From Azorhizobium doebereinerae UFLA1-100 (GTDB lineage: Bacteria; Pseudomonadota; Alphaproteobacteria; Rhizobiales; Xanthobacteraceae), in NCBI RefSeq assembly GCF_000473085.1, contig NZ_AXBA01000002.1, forward strand, positions 62,001 through 126,000: a stretch of 64,000 nt of DNA. The letters are read 5' to 3'. A program made the position numbers and the translations under genes. The notes below the pieces were generated by a model. It saw only the letters and a program-made list of their open reading frames with translations, was not told the DNA's origin and searched no databases. Positions 24,494-32,700 of the stretch are shown in pieces. Within the stretch, counting starts at the first letter, position 1. Each line of letters begins with the position of its first letter.

Positions 24494-25714
24494 GTGGACG
24501 CCAAGTTCCGGTACACCTGCCGCGAGCGTGATCGCCACGGCAAGGAGCGGATCTATTTCCGGCGCCGGCCGGGCGAGAAGCGCATCGAACTGCCCTTCTA
24601 TCCGCGCGGCGAGACGCCGCCAGAGGGCTTCACGCGGGCCTATCACGGGGCGATGAAGGCGACGGTGGGCGATAGACCGGCAGACACGCCGGCAGTCAAA
24701 GTGCGGGCGACATCGCAGCCGACGGTCGGCACATTCCGCTGGCTCTGCGCGCAGTATTTCGCCTCCGGCGAGTTCCGCCAGCTCGGGCCATCCACGCGCA
24801 CCGTTCGGCGGGGCATCCTGGAGCACTGCTTACTGGAGCCTACGGCGCCCGGCTCCGTGACGGTCTTCGCCGATCTGCGCATCGAGCAGATCAGCGCCAA
24901 GGGCGTCCGCGTGCTGCGCGACCGCAAGGCCGGATTGCCCGAGGCGGCAAATGGCCGGGTCAAGGCGATTCGACAGGTGTTCGCTTGGGCGATCAAGGCC
25001 GAGCCGGACATGGTCAGCCTCAACCCAGCGCGCGACGTACCCTACCTCAAGGGGCGGGCAGATGGGTTCCACACTTGGACCATCGAGGAGGTGCAGGCCT
25101 TTGCGGTCCGCCATCCGCTTGGAAGCAAGGCCCACCTCGCCCTGGCGCTCCTCCTGTTCAGCGGCGTGCGGCGGTCCGACGTGGTCAAGCTCGGCCCGCA
25201 GATGATTCGGAACGGCTGGCTCCGGTTTGCCGAGACGAAGGGCGCCACGCAGATCCGGAAGGATCGCGAAATCCCTGTGCTGCCGATCCTGGCGTCGGTG
25301 ATCGAGGCATCCGACCTCGGGCACCTGGCATTCCTAGTCACCGCGTTTGGTCGCCCTTTCACAGCCAACGGCTTCGGCAACTGGTTCCGGAAGCGCTGCG
25401 ATGAGGCGGGCCTGCCCCATTGTTCGGCCCATGGCCTGCGCAAGGCGGGCGCGACGATCGCCGCCGAGAACGGGGCGACGGAACATCAGCTGATGGCGAT
25501 GTATGGGTGGGAGAGCCCGAAGCAGGCGGCGATCTACACCCGGCGGGCCAACCGGCGAAAGCTGGCCGGCGCCGGGATGCCCTTTATCGATCTCGGCAAC
25601 CTGGATGGCATCGAGGACATCGCCGAGGCGCCGCCGGAGGGCGAGCGCGAGGACGAAGCCGGAACAGATTATCCTAACCTTCTTCGCGGTTCGGATAATT
25701 CTGGCTCTAAGTGA
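24494..25714 (+). CDS. int: Tyrosine recombinase (phage integrase)
   Basis: 406 residues from a GTG at 24494 with GGAGG 6 bases upstream; the open frame runs further up but only this start has a ribosome-binding site. Catalytic residues: Arg226 (GVRRSD), Lys249 (ETKG), His313 and Arg316 (HGLRK), Trp339 in place of the second His (YGWES), and nucleophile Tyr348 (AIYTRR). Residues about 78-170 form the core-binding domain. It would insert the element into the adjacent tRNA-Phe gene. The stop codon is 27 bp from the tRNA. Confidence 0.95.
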   Translation: MDAKFRYTCRERDRHGKERIYFRRRPGEKRIELPFYPRGETPPEGFTRAYHGAMKATVGDRPADTPAVKVRATSQPTVGTFRWLCAQYFASGEFRQLGPSTRTVRRGILEHCLLEPTAPGSVTVFADLRIEQISAKGVRVLRDRKAGLPEAANGRVKAIRQVFAWAIKAEPDMVSLNPARDVPYLKGRADGFHTWTIEEVQAFAVRHPLGSKAHLALALLLFSGVRRSDVVKLGPQMIRNGWLRFAETKGATQIRKDREIPVLPILASVIEASDLGHLAFLVTAFGRPFTANGFGNWFRKRCDEAGLPHCSAHGLRKAGATIAAENGATEHQLMAMYGWESPKQAAIYTRRANRRKLAGAGMPFIDLGNLDGIEDIAEAPPEGEREDEAGTDYPNLLRGSDNSGSK

Positions 25715-25741
25715 TTGATTTTTATTGTCTTAAAATGATGA

Positions 25742-25790
25742 TGGTGCCCAGGGGCGGAATCGAACCACCGACACTGCGATTTTCAGTCGC
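25742..25790. other. Probable attachment site within the tRNA-Phe 3' half
   Basis: Tyrosine recombinases of this type usually recombine in the 3' half of a tRNA gene, from the anticodon loop to CCA. That half faces the integrase here, and the tRNA is intact, as expected when the element restores it on insertion. The exact core cannot be read because the matching copy at the left end is outside the window. Confidence 0.55.
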
Positions 25791-25817
25791 ATGCTCTACC
25801 AACTGAGCTACCTGGGC
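25742..25817 (-). tRNA. tRNA-Phe (GAA)
   Basis: On the minus strand the gene folds into a full cloverleaf: acceptor stem GCCCAGG pairs with CCTGGGC, the anticodon loop reads CTGAAAA giving anticodon GAA, and the T arm has GGTTCGATTC. CCA is encoded. It is 76 nt long and is the likely insertion target of the phage element on its 3' side. Confidence 0.97.
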
Positions 25818-25978
25818 GCCGCCGGTGCGAGACCGGATCGGAGCCGCGTGTATAAAAGCTCCGATGCGGCCTGTCCATAGGGGCCGGGCAGCAAGATTGC
25901 GCCTGTGGATGCCCCGCCCTTCCGCTCCCTTAGCGCCGATGAAACCCAATGCCGCCCGGCCTCTGCGGCCGCCCCGCT

Positions 25979-26995
25979 TCAGGCCAGCGTGCGGATCCAG
26001 GGGCTGAGGTCGGCCCGCTCCGGGATTGGATTGATGGCGATCTCACTGCCGCCATCGCGTCTCGCCTCCGCCGGCGTCACGCCGAAGCGGCGACGGAAGG
26101 CCCGGGAGAAGTGCGAAGGGTCGGCGAAGCCGCAGGCGGCGGCAATCTCCCCGACCCGTCGCGCGTTCGTGGGATCGCGCAGCGCCGCCCGCGCCCGTGC
26201 CAGCCGCCGGTCGAGCACATAGGCCGCCACCCCGCCGAACGGCTCGAACAGCCGGTAAAGCGTCGAGCGTGAAACGCGCAGCCCTGCGGCCAGCGTCTCA
26301 GCGGTCAGATCGTCATGGGTCAGGCGCGCTTCCACCAACCGCCGGGCGCGCAACAGGAGAGCGTCGTGGATGGGCTCGGAGGCGGCTTCCAGTGCATCCG
26401 GCGTCGGGGCAAGCGCGGCGCGATAGAGTGCGACGGTCGCCTCGGCCACGTGGGACGCCGCCGATTGACGCAGCACGGGCAAATGCCGCGTCAGCGCCCG
26501 CAGGTGGTCGGCGAACAGCCCGCCCAGGATCTCGCTTTCCGCGCCCGGCGCCAGCGGGCCGTGCGGAAACACGCGCCCGGCGATATGGTCGCGGGGGATG
26601 ACGACGGTGATGTTGACCGAGGGCACGGACAACGTGCGCAGCTCCCGCGCCAGATCGAGGGTCACGATCTGCCCGGCCACGACATCCACCGAGCGCTCGC
26701 CGAGATCTCCAGCGTAGCCGCCCTCCAGATAGAGCTGCACCATCACATGGTCGAGCCCGTCGGCCCGCAGGCGCGTGCGGCTGCGGGAGAAATGCGTCGC
26801 GTCGAACGCACCGACCCCCACGAGGATGTCACCGAGGTGATAGGCCTCGTAATTCGCGCTGAACGGCTGGTCCGGCACGCCGGGCGTCACGTCGAAGATC
26901 GGCGCCACTACCTGGCGCCAGCCCTCGTATCCCAAGTGCGGATCGAGCATGCGGCTATTGAAGCGCTGGCACGGGATCAGGGGATCTTCAGCCAT
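25979..26995 (-). CDS. AraC-family transcriptional regulator
   Basis: 338 residues with the ATG at 26995; a longer frame from a TTG at 27037 has no clear ribosome-binding site. The N-terminal half is a cupin-like sensory domain (VMVQLYLEGGYAG). The C-terminal 100 residues hold two helix-turn-helix units (TAETLAAGLRVSRSTLYRLFEPFGG and VGEIAAACGFADPSHFSRAFRRRFG). It is divergent from the autotransporter gene with a 176-bp spacer and may control it. The ligand is unknown. Confidence 0.88.
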   Translation of the reverse strand: MAEDPLIPCQRFNSRMLDPHLGYEGWRQVVAPIFDVTPGVPDQPFSANYEAYHLGDILVGVGAFDATHFSRSRTRLRADGLDHVMVQLYLEGGYAGDLGERSVDVVAGQIVTLDLARELRTLSVPSVNITVVIPRDHIAGRVFPHGPLAPGAESEILGGLFADHLRALTRHLPVLRQSAASHVAEATVALYRAALAPTPDALEAASEPIHDALLLRARRLVEARLTHDDLTAETLAAGLRVSRSTLYRLFEPFGGVAAYVLDRRLARARAALRDPTNARRVGEIAAACGFADPSHFSRAFRRRFGVTPAEARRDGGSEIAINPIPERADLSPWIRTLA

Positions 26996-27171
26996 GTGTC
27001 TGCCTTTGCGGGGGGAGGCGAACGTCGGAAGGAGCAATAAGCAAAAGCCGGAGACCGGTAAATGACGACCAAGCGCCGTTTGGGACGCCAGGACAAGTCT
27101 TGGGATTCCTGGTCAATGCGCCGACAGAGCCGCTGGGCTACGTGTCGATCGCATAATTCCGCCCTTCCCGC

Positions 27172-30051
27172 ATGAGGCGTTTGAAAGACATGTCCCGGTC
27201 TTCTTTGTTCACGGATCTGCGCACACGGCGCTGGCTGATCGTCACCGCTGCCACGCTCATGGCCTCACACGCCTATGCCCAGAGCGCGAGCGTGTGGGGA
27301 ACAGCGGAATATTACAAATCCGCTGCCCTGGCGCAGGTCAATGCCGCGGGGGCCTATGCGCTGGGATATACCGGCGCCGGCGTGCTGGTAGGCACGGTGG
27401 ACAGCGGCCTCGATGCGAGCCACCCGGAGTTCTCCGGGCGGGTCCTCTATGGCTACGATTTTACCAACAATATCCCGATCCTGGCGAACGAGGAGCATGA
27501 TACCGACCCGGGCAGCCACGGCACCCATGTCGGCGGCATTATCGCCGCCGCGCGCAACGGCGTGGAAATGCAAGGCGTCGCCTTCAACGCGACACTGGTT
27601 CCGACGGTTTACAATACCGCCGCCACCAATCCGGACAATTATTTCGCCGCCAACTGGCTCTATCTTGCCAAGCTCGGCGTGCCGATCGTCAACAACAGCA
27701 TTGGCCTCAACAATTGCGCCGGGGTCTATGCCCCGCCATGCAACGTGACGGAGTATACCCGCGCGACGGCGGAAGCCCTCTATCCCAACATGATCGCAGC
27801 GATGAAGGCCACGGCCGCGGCCGGAACCCTCATGGTGTTCGCCACCGGCAACGAGGCCCAGACGAGCCCCGACGTGCTCGCGGGCATGCCCTATCTGGTG
27901 CCGGAGCTGAAGAACAACTGGCTCGCGGTCGCGGCCGTGGATTCGACCAATACCATCGCATCGTTCAGCAACCGCTGCGGTGTCGCCAAGGACTGGTGCC
28001 TCTCCGCGCCGGGCGTGGATATCTATTCCACCGTCACCGTCGGCACCGGCACCGGCACCTATGATGGCTATGGCGACAAGTCCGGCACCTCCATGGCCAC
28101 CCCGGTCGTCTCCGGCGTAGCGGCGCTGGTGAAGGAAGCTTTCCCCTGGTTCACCGCCTATGACCTGCAGCAGGCCCTGCTGACCACCGCCACCGATCTC
28201 GGCGCTCCCGGCGTCGACGAAGTCTATGGCTGGGGCCTCGTGAACGCCGCCAAGGCCGTGCTCGGCTACGGCCAGTTCGTGTCCACCGTGACGGTCGACA
28301 CCAAGGGCTATTCCTCCACCTTCGCCAACGACATCTCCGGCACCGGCGGCCTCATCAAGTCCGGCTCCGGCACCCTGTTCCTCACCGGCAAGGACACCTA
28401 CACCGGCAACACCTATGTGGAAGGCGGCATCCTGTCGGTGAACGGCTCGATCGTCTCGCCGGTGGCCGTCGGCTCCGCCGGCACCCTGCGCGGCACGGGC
28501 ACCATCAACAATTCGGTCGCCGTCCTCGGCCGCCTCGCACCGGGCAACTCGCCCGGAACCCTCACCGTGGCCGGGCCGGTCGCCTTCCTGTCCGGCTCCA
28601 CCTTCCAGACGGATATCGACGGCACAGGCACAGGCACCGGCGCGGGCAACTATTCCCGCCTCGTCACCACCGGCTCCACCGGCACCGTGACGCTCTATGG
28701 TGGCACCATCGCCCCCACCCTGCGCGGCATCACCGGCAGCGCCACCAACACCTACACACCGAGCCTCGGCAGCACCTATACGGTGCTCCTGGCCAGCGCC
28801 GGCCTCACCGGTTCCTTCTCCGGCATCAGCCAACCCACCAGCGGCCTGCCGACCTCCACCCGCTTCGACGCGCTCTATTCCTCCACCAGCCTCAGCCTCG
28901 TGGTCACGCCGCTCTATTACGGCACCCTCGCGGCCAACGGCCTCGCCAGCACCGCCAACACCAATGCGGTCGGCAGCGCGCTCGACAGCTTCCGCCCCAC
29001 CGCCGGCGTCACCATGAGCGGCGTCACCGGCATTCTGTTCGGCAACCTCTACACGCTCTCGCCGGCGGCCCTGCCCACGGCCTTCGCCCAGCTCTCCGGC
29101 GAGGCCCACGCCTCGGTGGCCGCCCAGACGTTCGAGGATGCGCGGCAGATCCGCACCGCCATTTTCGACCGCCTGGACGGCTCCACCGCCGCCAAGGCGA
29201 ATACCGACACCGCCCAGCTCTCCAGGAGCCTCAACATCGCCATCTGGGCCACCGGCTACGGCGGCTGGGGCAATGCCTCGGGCGACGGAGCCTACAAGCT
29301 GGACTGGACCCAGAGCGGCTTCATCGGCGGCGCCGACGTGGAAGTGTTCAACACCACCCGCCTCGGCATCGCCCTCGGCGTCGGCCAGTCGTCCGGCGAT
29401 GTGGGCAGCCTCAGCTCCAGCGTCGACAACAGCCACACCGATCTGGCCCTCTACGGCTCCACCCAGGCGGGCGCCTTCCTGGCCAAGTACGGGGTGGCCT
29501 ATAGCTGGAACAATATCGACACCAGCCGGACGGTCGCCTTCAGCGCGCTCTCCAACCAGCTGAACAGCAGCTATGACGGCAACACCACCCAGGTGTTCGG
29601 CGAGCTGTCCTACGGCTTCAACGTCGGCCAGGTGCAGCTCTCGCCCTTCGCCCAGGTGGCGTATGTGAAGCAGGACTTCGACGCCTTCGGCGAGACCGGC
29701 GGTGCCGCCGCCCTCGCCGGCTCGACGCTCGGCATGACCACCACGCTCACCACCTTCGGCGCGCGGGTCAGCACCGACGTGGCGCTCGGCAACGGCAAGC
29801 TCACCCCGAGCGCCAAGCTCGGCTGGCAGCATGCCTTCGGCGACACCGACACCGGCGCCGTCATGTGGTTCAGCGGATCCAACCCCTTCCTGGTGTCGGG
29901 CACGCCCATCGCCAAGGACGCGCTCGCTCTCAACCTCGGGCTCGCCTACGCCTTCAGCGACTCCATCACCGCCTCGATGGCCTATGATGGCGTGATCGCG
30001 CAGGATGCACAGGATTCCACGCTCAAGGCCAACCTGCGCGTCGCTTTCTAA
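27172..30051 (+). CDS. Subtilisin-type serine protease autotransporter
   Basis: 959 residues from ATG 27172; ATG 27190 is also possible. An extended signal peptide ends near AYAQS (residue 37). The S8 protease domain has the triad Asp77 (GTVDSG), His116 (SHGTHVGG) and Ser307 (SGTSMATP). A passenger repeat, about residues 383-420 (GTGGLIKSGSGTLFLTG), is the autotransporter-associated type. The last 270 residues are a beta barrel ending in NLRVAF with the aromatic terminal residue needed for outer-membrane insertion. It would display or release a protease at the cell surface. The gene is unusually rich in Gly/Thr/Ser, normal for passengers. Confidence 0.92.
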   Translation: MRRLKDMSRSSLFTDLRTRRWLIVTAATLMASHAYAQSASVWGTAEYYKSAALAQVNAAGAYALGYTGAGVLVGTVDSGLDASHPEFSGRVLYGYDFTNNIPILANEEHDTDPGSHGTHVGGIIAAARNGVEMQGVAFNATLVPTVYNTAATNPDNYFAANWLYLAKLGVPIVNNSIGLNNCAGVYAPPCNVTEYTRATAEALYPNMIAAMKATAAAGTLMVFATGNEAQTSPDVLAGMPYLVPELKNNWLAVAAVDSTNTIASFSNRCGVAKDWCLSAPGVDIYSTVTVGTGTGTYDGYGDKSGTSMATPVVSGVAALVKEAFPWFTAYDLQQALLTTATDLGAPGVDEVYGWGLVNAAKAVLGYGQFVSTVTVDTKGYSSTFANDISGTGGLIKSGSGTLFLTGKDTYTGNTYVEGGILSVNGSIVSPVAVGSAGTLRGTGTINNSVAVLGRLAPGNSPGTLTVAGPVAFLSGSTFQTDIDGTGTGTGAGNYSRLVTTGSTGTVTLYGGTIAPTLRGITGSATNTYTPSLGSTYTVLLASAGLTGSFSGISQPTSGLPTSTRFDALYSSTSLSLVVTPLYYGTLAANGLASTANTNAVGSALDSFRPTAGVTMSGVTGILFGNLYTLSPAALPTAFAQLSGEAHASVAAQTFEDARQIRTAIFDRLDGSTAAKANTDTAQLSRSLNIAIWATGYGGWGNASGDGAYKLDWTQSGFIGGADVEVFNTTRLGIALGVGQSSGDVGSLSSSVDNSHTDLALYGSTQAGAFLAKYGVAYSWNNIDTSRTVAFSALSNQLNSSYDGNTTQVFGELSYGFNVGQVQLSPFAQVAYVKQDFDAFGETGGAAALAGSTLGMTTTLTTFGARVSTDVALGNGKLTPSAKLGWQHAFGDTDTGAVMWFSGSNPFLVSGTPIAKDALALNLGLAYAFSDSITASMAYDGVIAQDAQDSTLKANLRVAF

Positions 30052-30170
30052 AGCGGCGCGGGTTGCGGGGGCGGGGGGAGGCGGCGACCAGGGGGTGGGG
30101 TCGCCGCATTCTCCCCCGCCATGCGCTCCGGATTACCCGGGGCGCGCCGGTCCAAACAGCAGGAAGAGCC

Positions 30171-30202
30171 GTCAGGCCGCGCTCACCCGAGCGCGGCCTG
30201 AC
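30171..30202. repeat. Perfect 14-bp inverted repeat
   Basis: GTCAGGCCGCGCTC at 30171-30184 pairs exactly with GAGCGCGGCCTGAC at 30189-30202 across a 4-base loop (ACCC). No T-run follows on the plus strand, so it is not a textbook terminator; it might still end the autotransporter transcript or be an extragenic palindrome. A weaker 9-bp hairpin (30081-30089 with 30099-30107) lies between it and the autotransporter stop. The rest of the 30052-30307 gap shows nothing recognisable. Confidence 0.7.
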
Positions 30203-30307
30203 GCATGTTCGGTTTGCACTCCCACACACATCGGTGTCTTCTTTGATGAGTGCGGGCGGGGAGCCCGGAGCGCCGGGCTGGCGCATTCGGGCTGAAGGGG
30301 AACAAGC

Positions 30308-30967
30308 GTGCCAGAGCGTAAGACCAGAGCGGCGAAGGACGACGCCGAGCCCACGGCCTTCATCACCGGCTCGGGCGCCCCGGCCGCCGGGGCCACCAGC
30401 CTGGAACAGGCGCTCGGCATTCAGGTGCGCGCAGTGCGCCGCCAGCTCGATCTCACGGTGTCCGATCTCGCCAATGCGGCCGGCATTTCCGTCGGCATGC
30501 TGTCGAAGATCGAGAACGGCCAGATCTCCCCGTCCCTCTCCACGCTTCAAGCGGTGGCGCGAGCACTGAACGTGCCGATCACGGCGCTGTTCTCCGCCTT
30601 CGAGGAACGCCGCGACTGCTCCTTCGTGCGTGCTGGCCAGGGCGTGGTGATCGAGCGGCGGGGCACAAAGGTGGGCCATCAATACGAACTGCTGGGCCAC
30701 GGCCTCGGCGGCGATATCGTGGTCGAGCCCTATCTCATCACTCTGACCGAGGAAGCGGTGCCCTATACGGGGTTCCGGCACGGCGGGGTGGAGTTCATCC
30801 ACATGCTGAGCGGCGAAGTGATCTATCGCCACGGCGATCGCACCTACCATCTTCGGCCGGGCGATTCCCTCATGTTCGATTCTGCCGCGGCGCACGGCCC
30901 GGAGGACCTGATCAAGCGGCCGATGACCTATCTGTCGGTGATCGTCTACAGCCGCGAAAACGCCTGA
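30308..30967 (+). CDS. XRE-family regulator with cupin sensor domain
   Basis: 219 residues from a GTG with AAGGGG 6-7 bases upstream. Residues about 40-95 are a helix-turn-helix (TVSDLANAAGISVGMLSKIENGQISPS), and residues about 125-215 a cupin (FIHMLSGEVIYRHGDRTYHLRPGDSLMFD). This class (PuuR/SutR-like) often represses or activates the adjacent amine or amino-acid catabolic operon. It lies 100 bp before mgsA in the same direction and is probably the regulator of the methylamine operon; the ligand may be an N-methyl amino acid or methylamine-derived glutamyl compound, which is inference. Confidence 0.88.
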   Translation: MPERKTRAAKDDAEPTAFITGSGAPAAGATSLEQALGIQVRAVRRQLDLTVSDLANAAGISVGMLSKIENGQISPSLSTLQAVARALNVPITALFSAFEERRDCSFVRAGQGVVIERRGTKVGHQYELLGHGLGGDIVVEPYLITLTEEAVPYTGFRHGGVEFIHMLSGEVIYRHGDRTYHLRPGDSLMFDSAAAHGPEDLIKRPMTYLSVIVYSRENA

Positions 30968-30970
30968 CAT

Positions 30971-30989
30971 ATTTTCCTTAGAAGAAAAT
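30971..30989. promoter_or_regulatory. Candidate XRE operator dyad
   Basis: ATTTTC (30971-30976) and GAAAAT (30984-30989) are exact inverted arms 7 bases apart in an AT-rich island between the XRE gene and mgsA; the surrounding DNA is GC-rich. XRE/cupin regulators bind short AT-rich dyads of this kind. The core promoter of mgsA probably lies just downstream. No second copy was noticed upstream of mgdA or gmaS. Confidence 0.4.
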
Positions 30990-31067
30990 TTTATTCCCCT
31001 TATTGACGGCATTCCCGACCCGTCGTACCACCTTTTCCAGAGCCCTCCGGGGCGACGGAGGTGTGCC

Positions 31068-31967
31068 ATGTGCGGCATTGTCGGTATCTTTCTGAAGGAC
31101 CCCGCGCTGGAGCCGCAGCTCGGACAGATGCTCTCGTCCATGCTCTGCGTGATGACCGACCGCGGGCCGGACAGCGCCGGCTTCGCAGTCTATGGCACGG
31201 GCAGGCCGGACCATGTGAAGCTCTCGCTGCGCGCCGCGCCCGGCTATGATTTCGAGGATCTTGCCCGCGGCGTGTCGGTGACCGCCGGCGGCGTGCCGGG
31301 CCTCAGCGTCCGCGCCACCCATGCCGTCATCGAGATCCCCGCCGCCAGCGAGACCGCCGTGCGCGCCGCGCTTGCCGCGCACCATCCCGAGGTCGCTGTG
31401 GTGGGCTCCGGCGCCCGCATGGAGATCTTCAAGGAAGTGGGGCTGCCGAGCGAGGTGGCCCAGCGCTTCGACCTTTCCAAGATGAGCGGCACCCACGGCA
31501 TCGGCCACACCCGCATGGCCACCGAAAGCGCGGTGACGACGGCGGGCGCCCACCCCTTCTCCACCGGCGCCGACCAGTGCCTGGTGCACAACGGCTCGCT
31601 GTCCAACCATAACGACCTGCGCCGCAACCTGACCCGCGAGGGCCTCACCTTCGCCACGCAGAACGACAGCGAGGTGGCCGCCGGCTATCTCACCTGGCGC
31701 ATGCGCCAGGGTGCGAGCCTCGGCGAAGCCCTCAAGGCCGGGCTGGAGGACCTGGACGGGTTCTACACCTTCGTGGTGGGCACGGAGAGCGGCTTCGGCG
31801 TGCTGCGCGACCCCATCGCCTGCAAGCCGGCAGTGATGGCCGAGACCGACCAGTATGTGGCGTTCGGCTCGGAATACCGGGCCCTCGTCGACCTGCCGGG
31901 CATCGCCAAGGCCAAGGTGTTCGAGCCCGAGCCCGCCACCGTTTATTTCTGGGACCGCGCAGCATGA
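31068..31967 (+). CDS. mgsA: N-methylglutamate synthase subunit A (class II glutamine amidotransferase domain)
   Basis: 299 residues with GGAGG 7 bases before the ATG. Cys2 directly follows the start (MCGIVGIF), as in N-terminal nucleophile amidotransferases such as the GltB N-domain, and TDRGPDSAG, GIGHTRMATES and LVHNGSLSNHNDLRR complete the fold. In the N-methylglutamate pathway this subunit takes the place of the ammonia-producing domain of glutamate synthase and handles gamma-glutamylmethylamide. Also named GlxB in Rhizobia. mgsB overlaps it by 4 bases. Confidence 0.88.
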   Translation: MCGIVGIFLKDPALEPQLGQMLSSMLCVMTDRGPDSAGFAVYGTGRPDHVKLSLRAAPGYDFEDLARGVSVTAGGVPGLSVRATHAVIEIPAASETAVRAALAAHHPEVAVVGSGARMEIFKEVGLPSEVAQRFDLSKMSGTHGIGHTRMATESAVTTAGAHPFSTGADQCLVHNGSLSNHNDLRRNLTREGLTFATQNDSEVAAGYLTWRMRQGASLGEALKAGLEDLDGFYTFVVGTESGFGVLRDPIACKPAVMAETDQYVAFGSEYRALVDLPGIAKAKVFEPEPATVYFWDRAA

Positions 31968-32686
31968 ACGCCCAAGCAACCGCCCCCCTGGCCGCCGACC
32001 TCACCTTCGATCTCGCCGATCAGCCGCTGCGCGACCTGAACGCGGCGCTGCACAAGGCCGGCGTCGAGACCAACGCCCGGCGCTGGCATGTGCTCAATCC
32101 CAACGGTCGCCACGCGGTGGCCGTGGGCATCAACGCCCCGCTGGAGATCGAGATCGCCGGCCATGTGGGCTATTACTGCGCCGGCATGAACCAGCAGGCC
32201 CGCGTCACCATCCAGGGCAATGCCGGGGTCGGTGTCGCCGAGAACATGATGGGTGGCTTCGTGCATGTGAAAGGCGATGCCAGCCAGGCGGCCGGCGCCA
32301 CCGCGCACGGCGGCATGCTGCTGATCGACGGCAATGCCGGCGCCCGCTGCGGCATCTCCATGAAGGGCGTGGACATCATCGTGAAGGGCTCCATCGGCCA
32401 CATGAGCGCCTTCATGGGGCAGGCCGGCAGCCTGATCGTGTTCGGCGACGCCGGCGATGCGCTCGGCGACAGCCTCTACGAGGCGAAGCTCTTCGTGCGC
32501 GGCGCGGTCAAGAGCCTCGGCGCCGACTGCATCGAGAAGGACATGCGCGACGAGCACAAGGCGCTGCTCGCCGAGAAGCTCGCTGCCGCCGGCCTGGCCG
32601 GCACGGTCGATGTCTCCGAGTTCAAGCGCTATGGCTCCGCCCGGCGCCTCTACAATTTCCACATCGACAATGTCGATGCGTACTGA
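31964..32686 (+). CDS. mgsB: N-methylglutamate synthase subunit B (GXGXG domain)
   Basis: 240 residues starting in ATGA overlap with mgsA. It has the right-handed beta-helix GXGXG repeats of the glutamate synthase C-terminal domain: GHVGYYCAGMNQQARVTIQG, GNAGVGVAENMMGG and MSAFMGQAGSLIVFGDAGDALGDSLYEA. In GltB this domain is structural and links catalytic domains; here it is a separate subunit, as in MgsB/GlxC. Part of the mgsABC operon. The first 35 residues are less conserved. Confidence 0.88.
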   Translation: MNAQATAPLAADLTFDLADQPLRDLNAALHKAGVETNARRWHVLNPNGRHAVAVGINAPLEIEIAGHVGYYCAGMNQQARVTIQGNAGVGVAENMMGGFVHVKGDASQAAGATAHGGMLLIDGNAGARCGISMKGVDIIVKGSIGHMSAFMGQAGSLIVFGDAGDALGDSLYEAKLFVRGAVKSLGADCIEKDMRDEHKALLAEKLAAAGLAGTVDVSEFKRYGSARRLYNFHIDNVDAY

Positions 32687-32700
32687 GGGGTGAGAGCATC

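Larger units (their letters stand above)
1..25741. mobile_element. Integrated temperate phage or phage-like element, integrase-proximal part
   Basis: All genes from the left edge to 25714 read rightward, mostly with overlapping stop and start codons, and end in a tyrosine recombinase beside tRNA-Phe. RecT, a RecE-like nuclease, a Gp37/Gp68-type DUF5131 protein and a J-domain protein starting YPLSWP are typical of temperate phage early regions in Alphaproteobacteria. No capsid, tail, terminase, lysis or CI-type repressor gene is recognisable in this part, so they would lie to the left, outside the window. An integrative plasmid or satellite cannot be excluded. The right boundary is set by the tRNA 3' end at 25742; the left boundary and second att copy are not visible. 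Confidence 0.85.

Noticed and set aside
25722-25949. Minus-strand frame with a VAQLVEHATENRSVGGSIPP-like product
   Set aside because: This phrase is the well-known false translation of a tRNA gene; the frame covers tRNA-Phe.
27265-29832. An 855-codon minus-strand frame
   Set aside because: It is antisense to the autotransporter, whose triad and barrel are clear; the product is Gly/Ala/Arg-rich low-complexity sequence.
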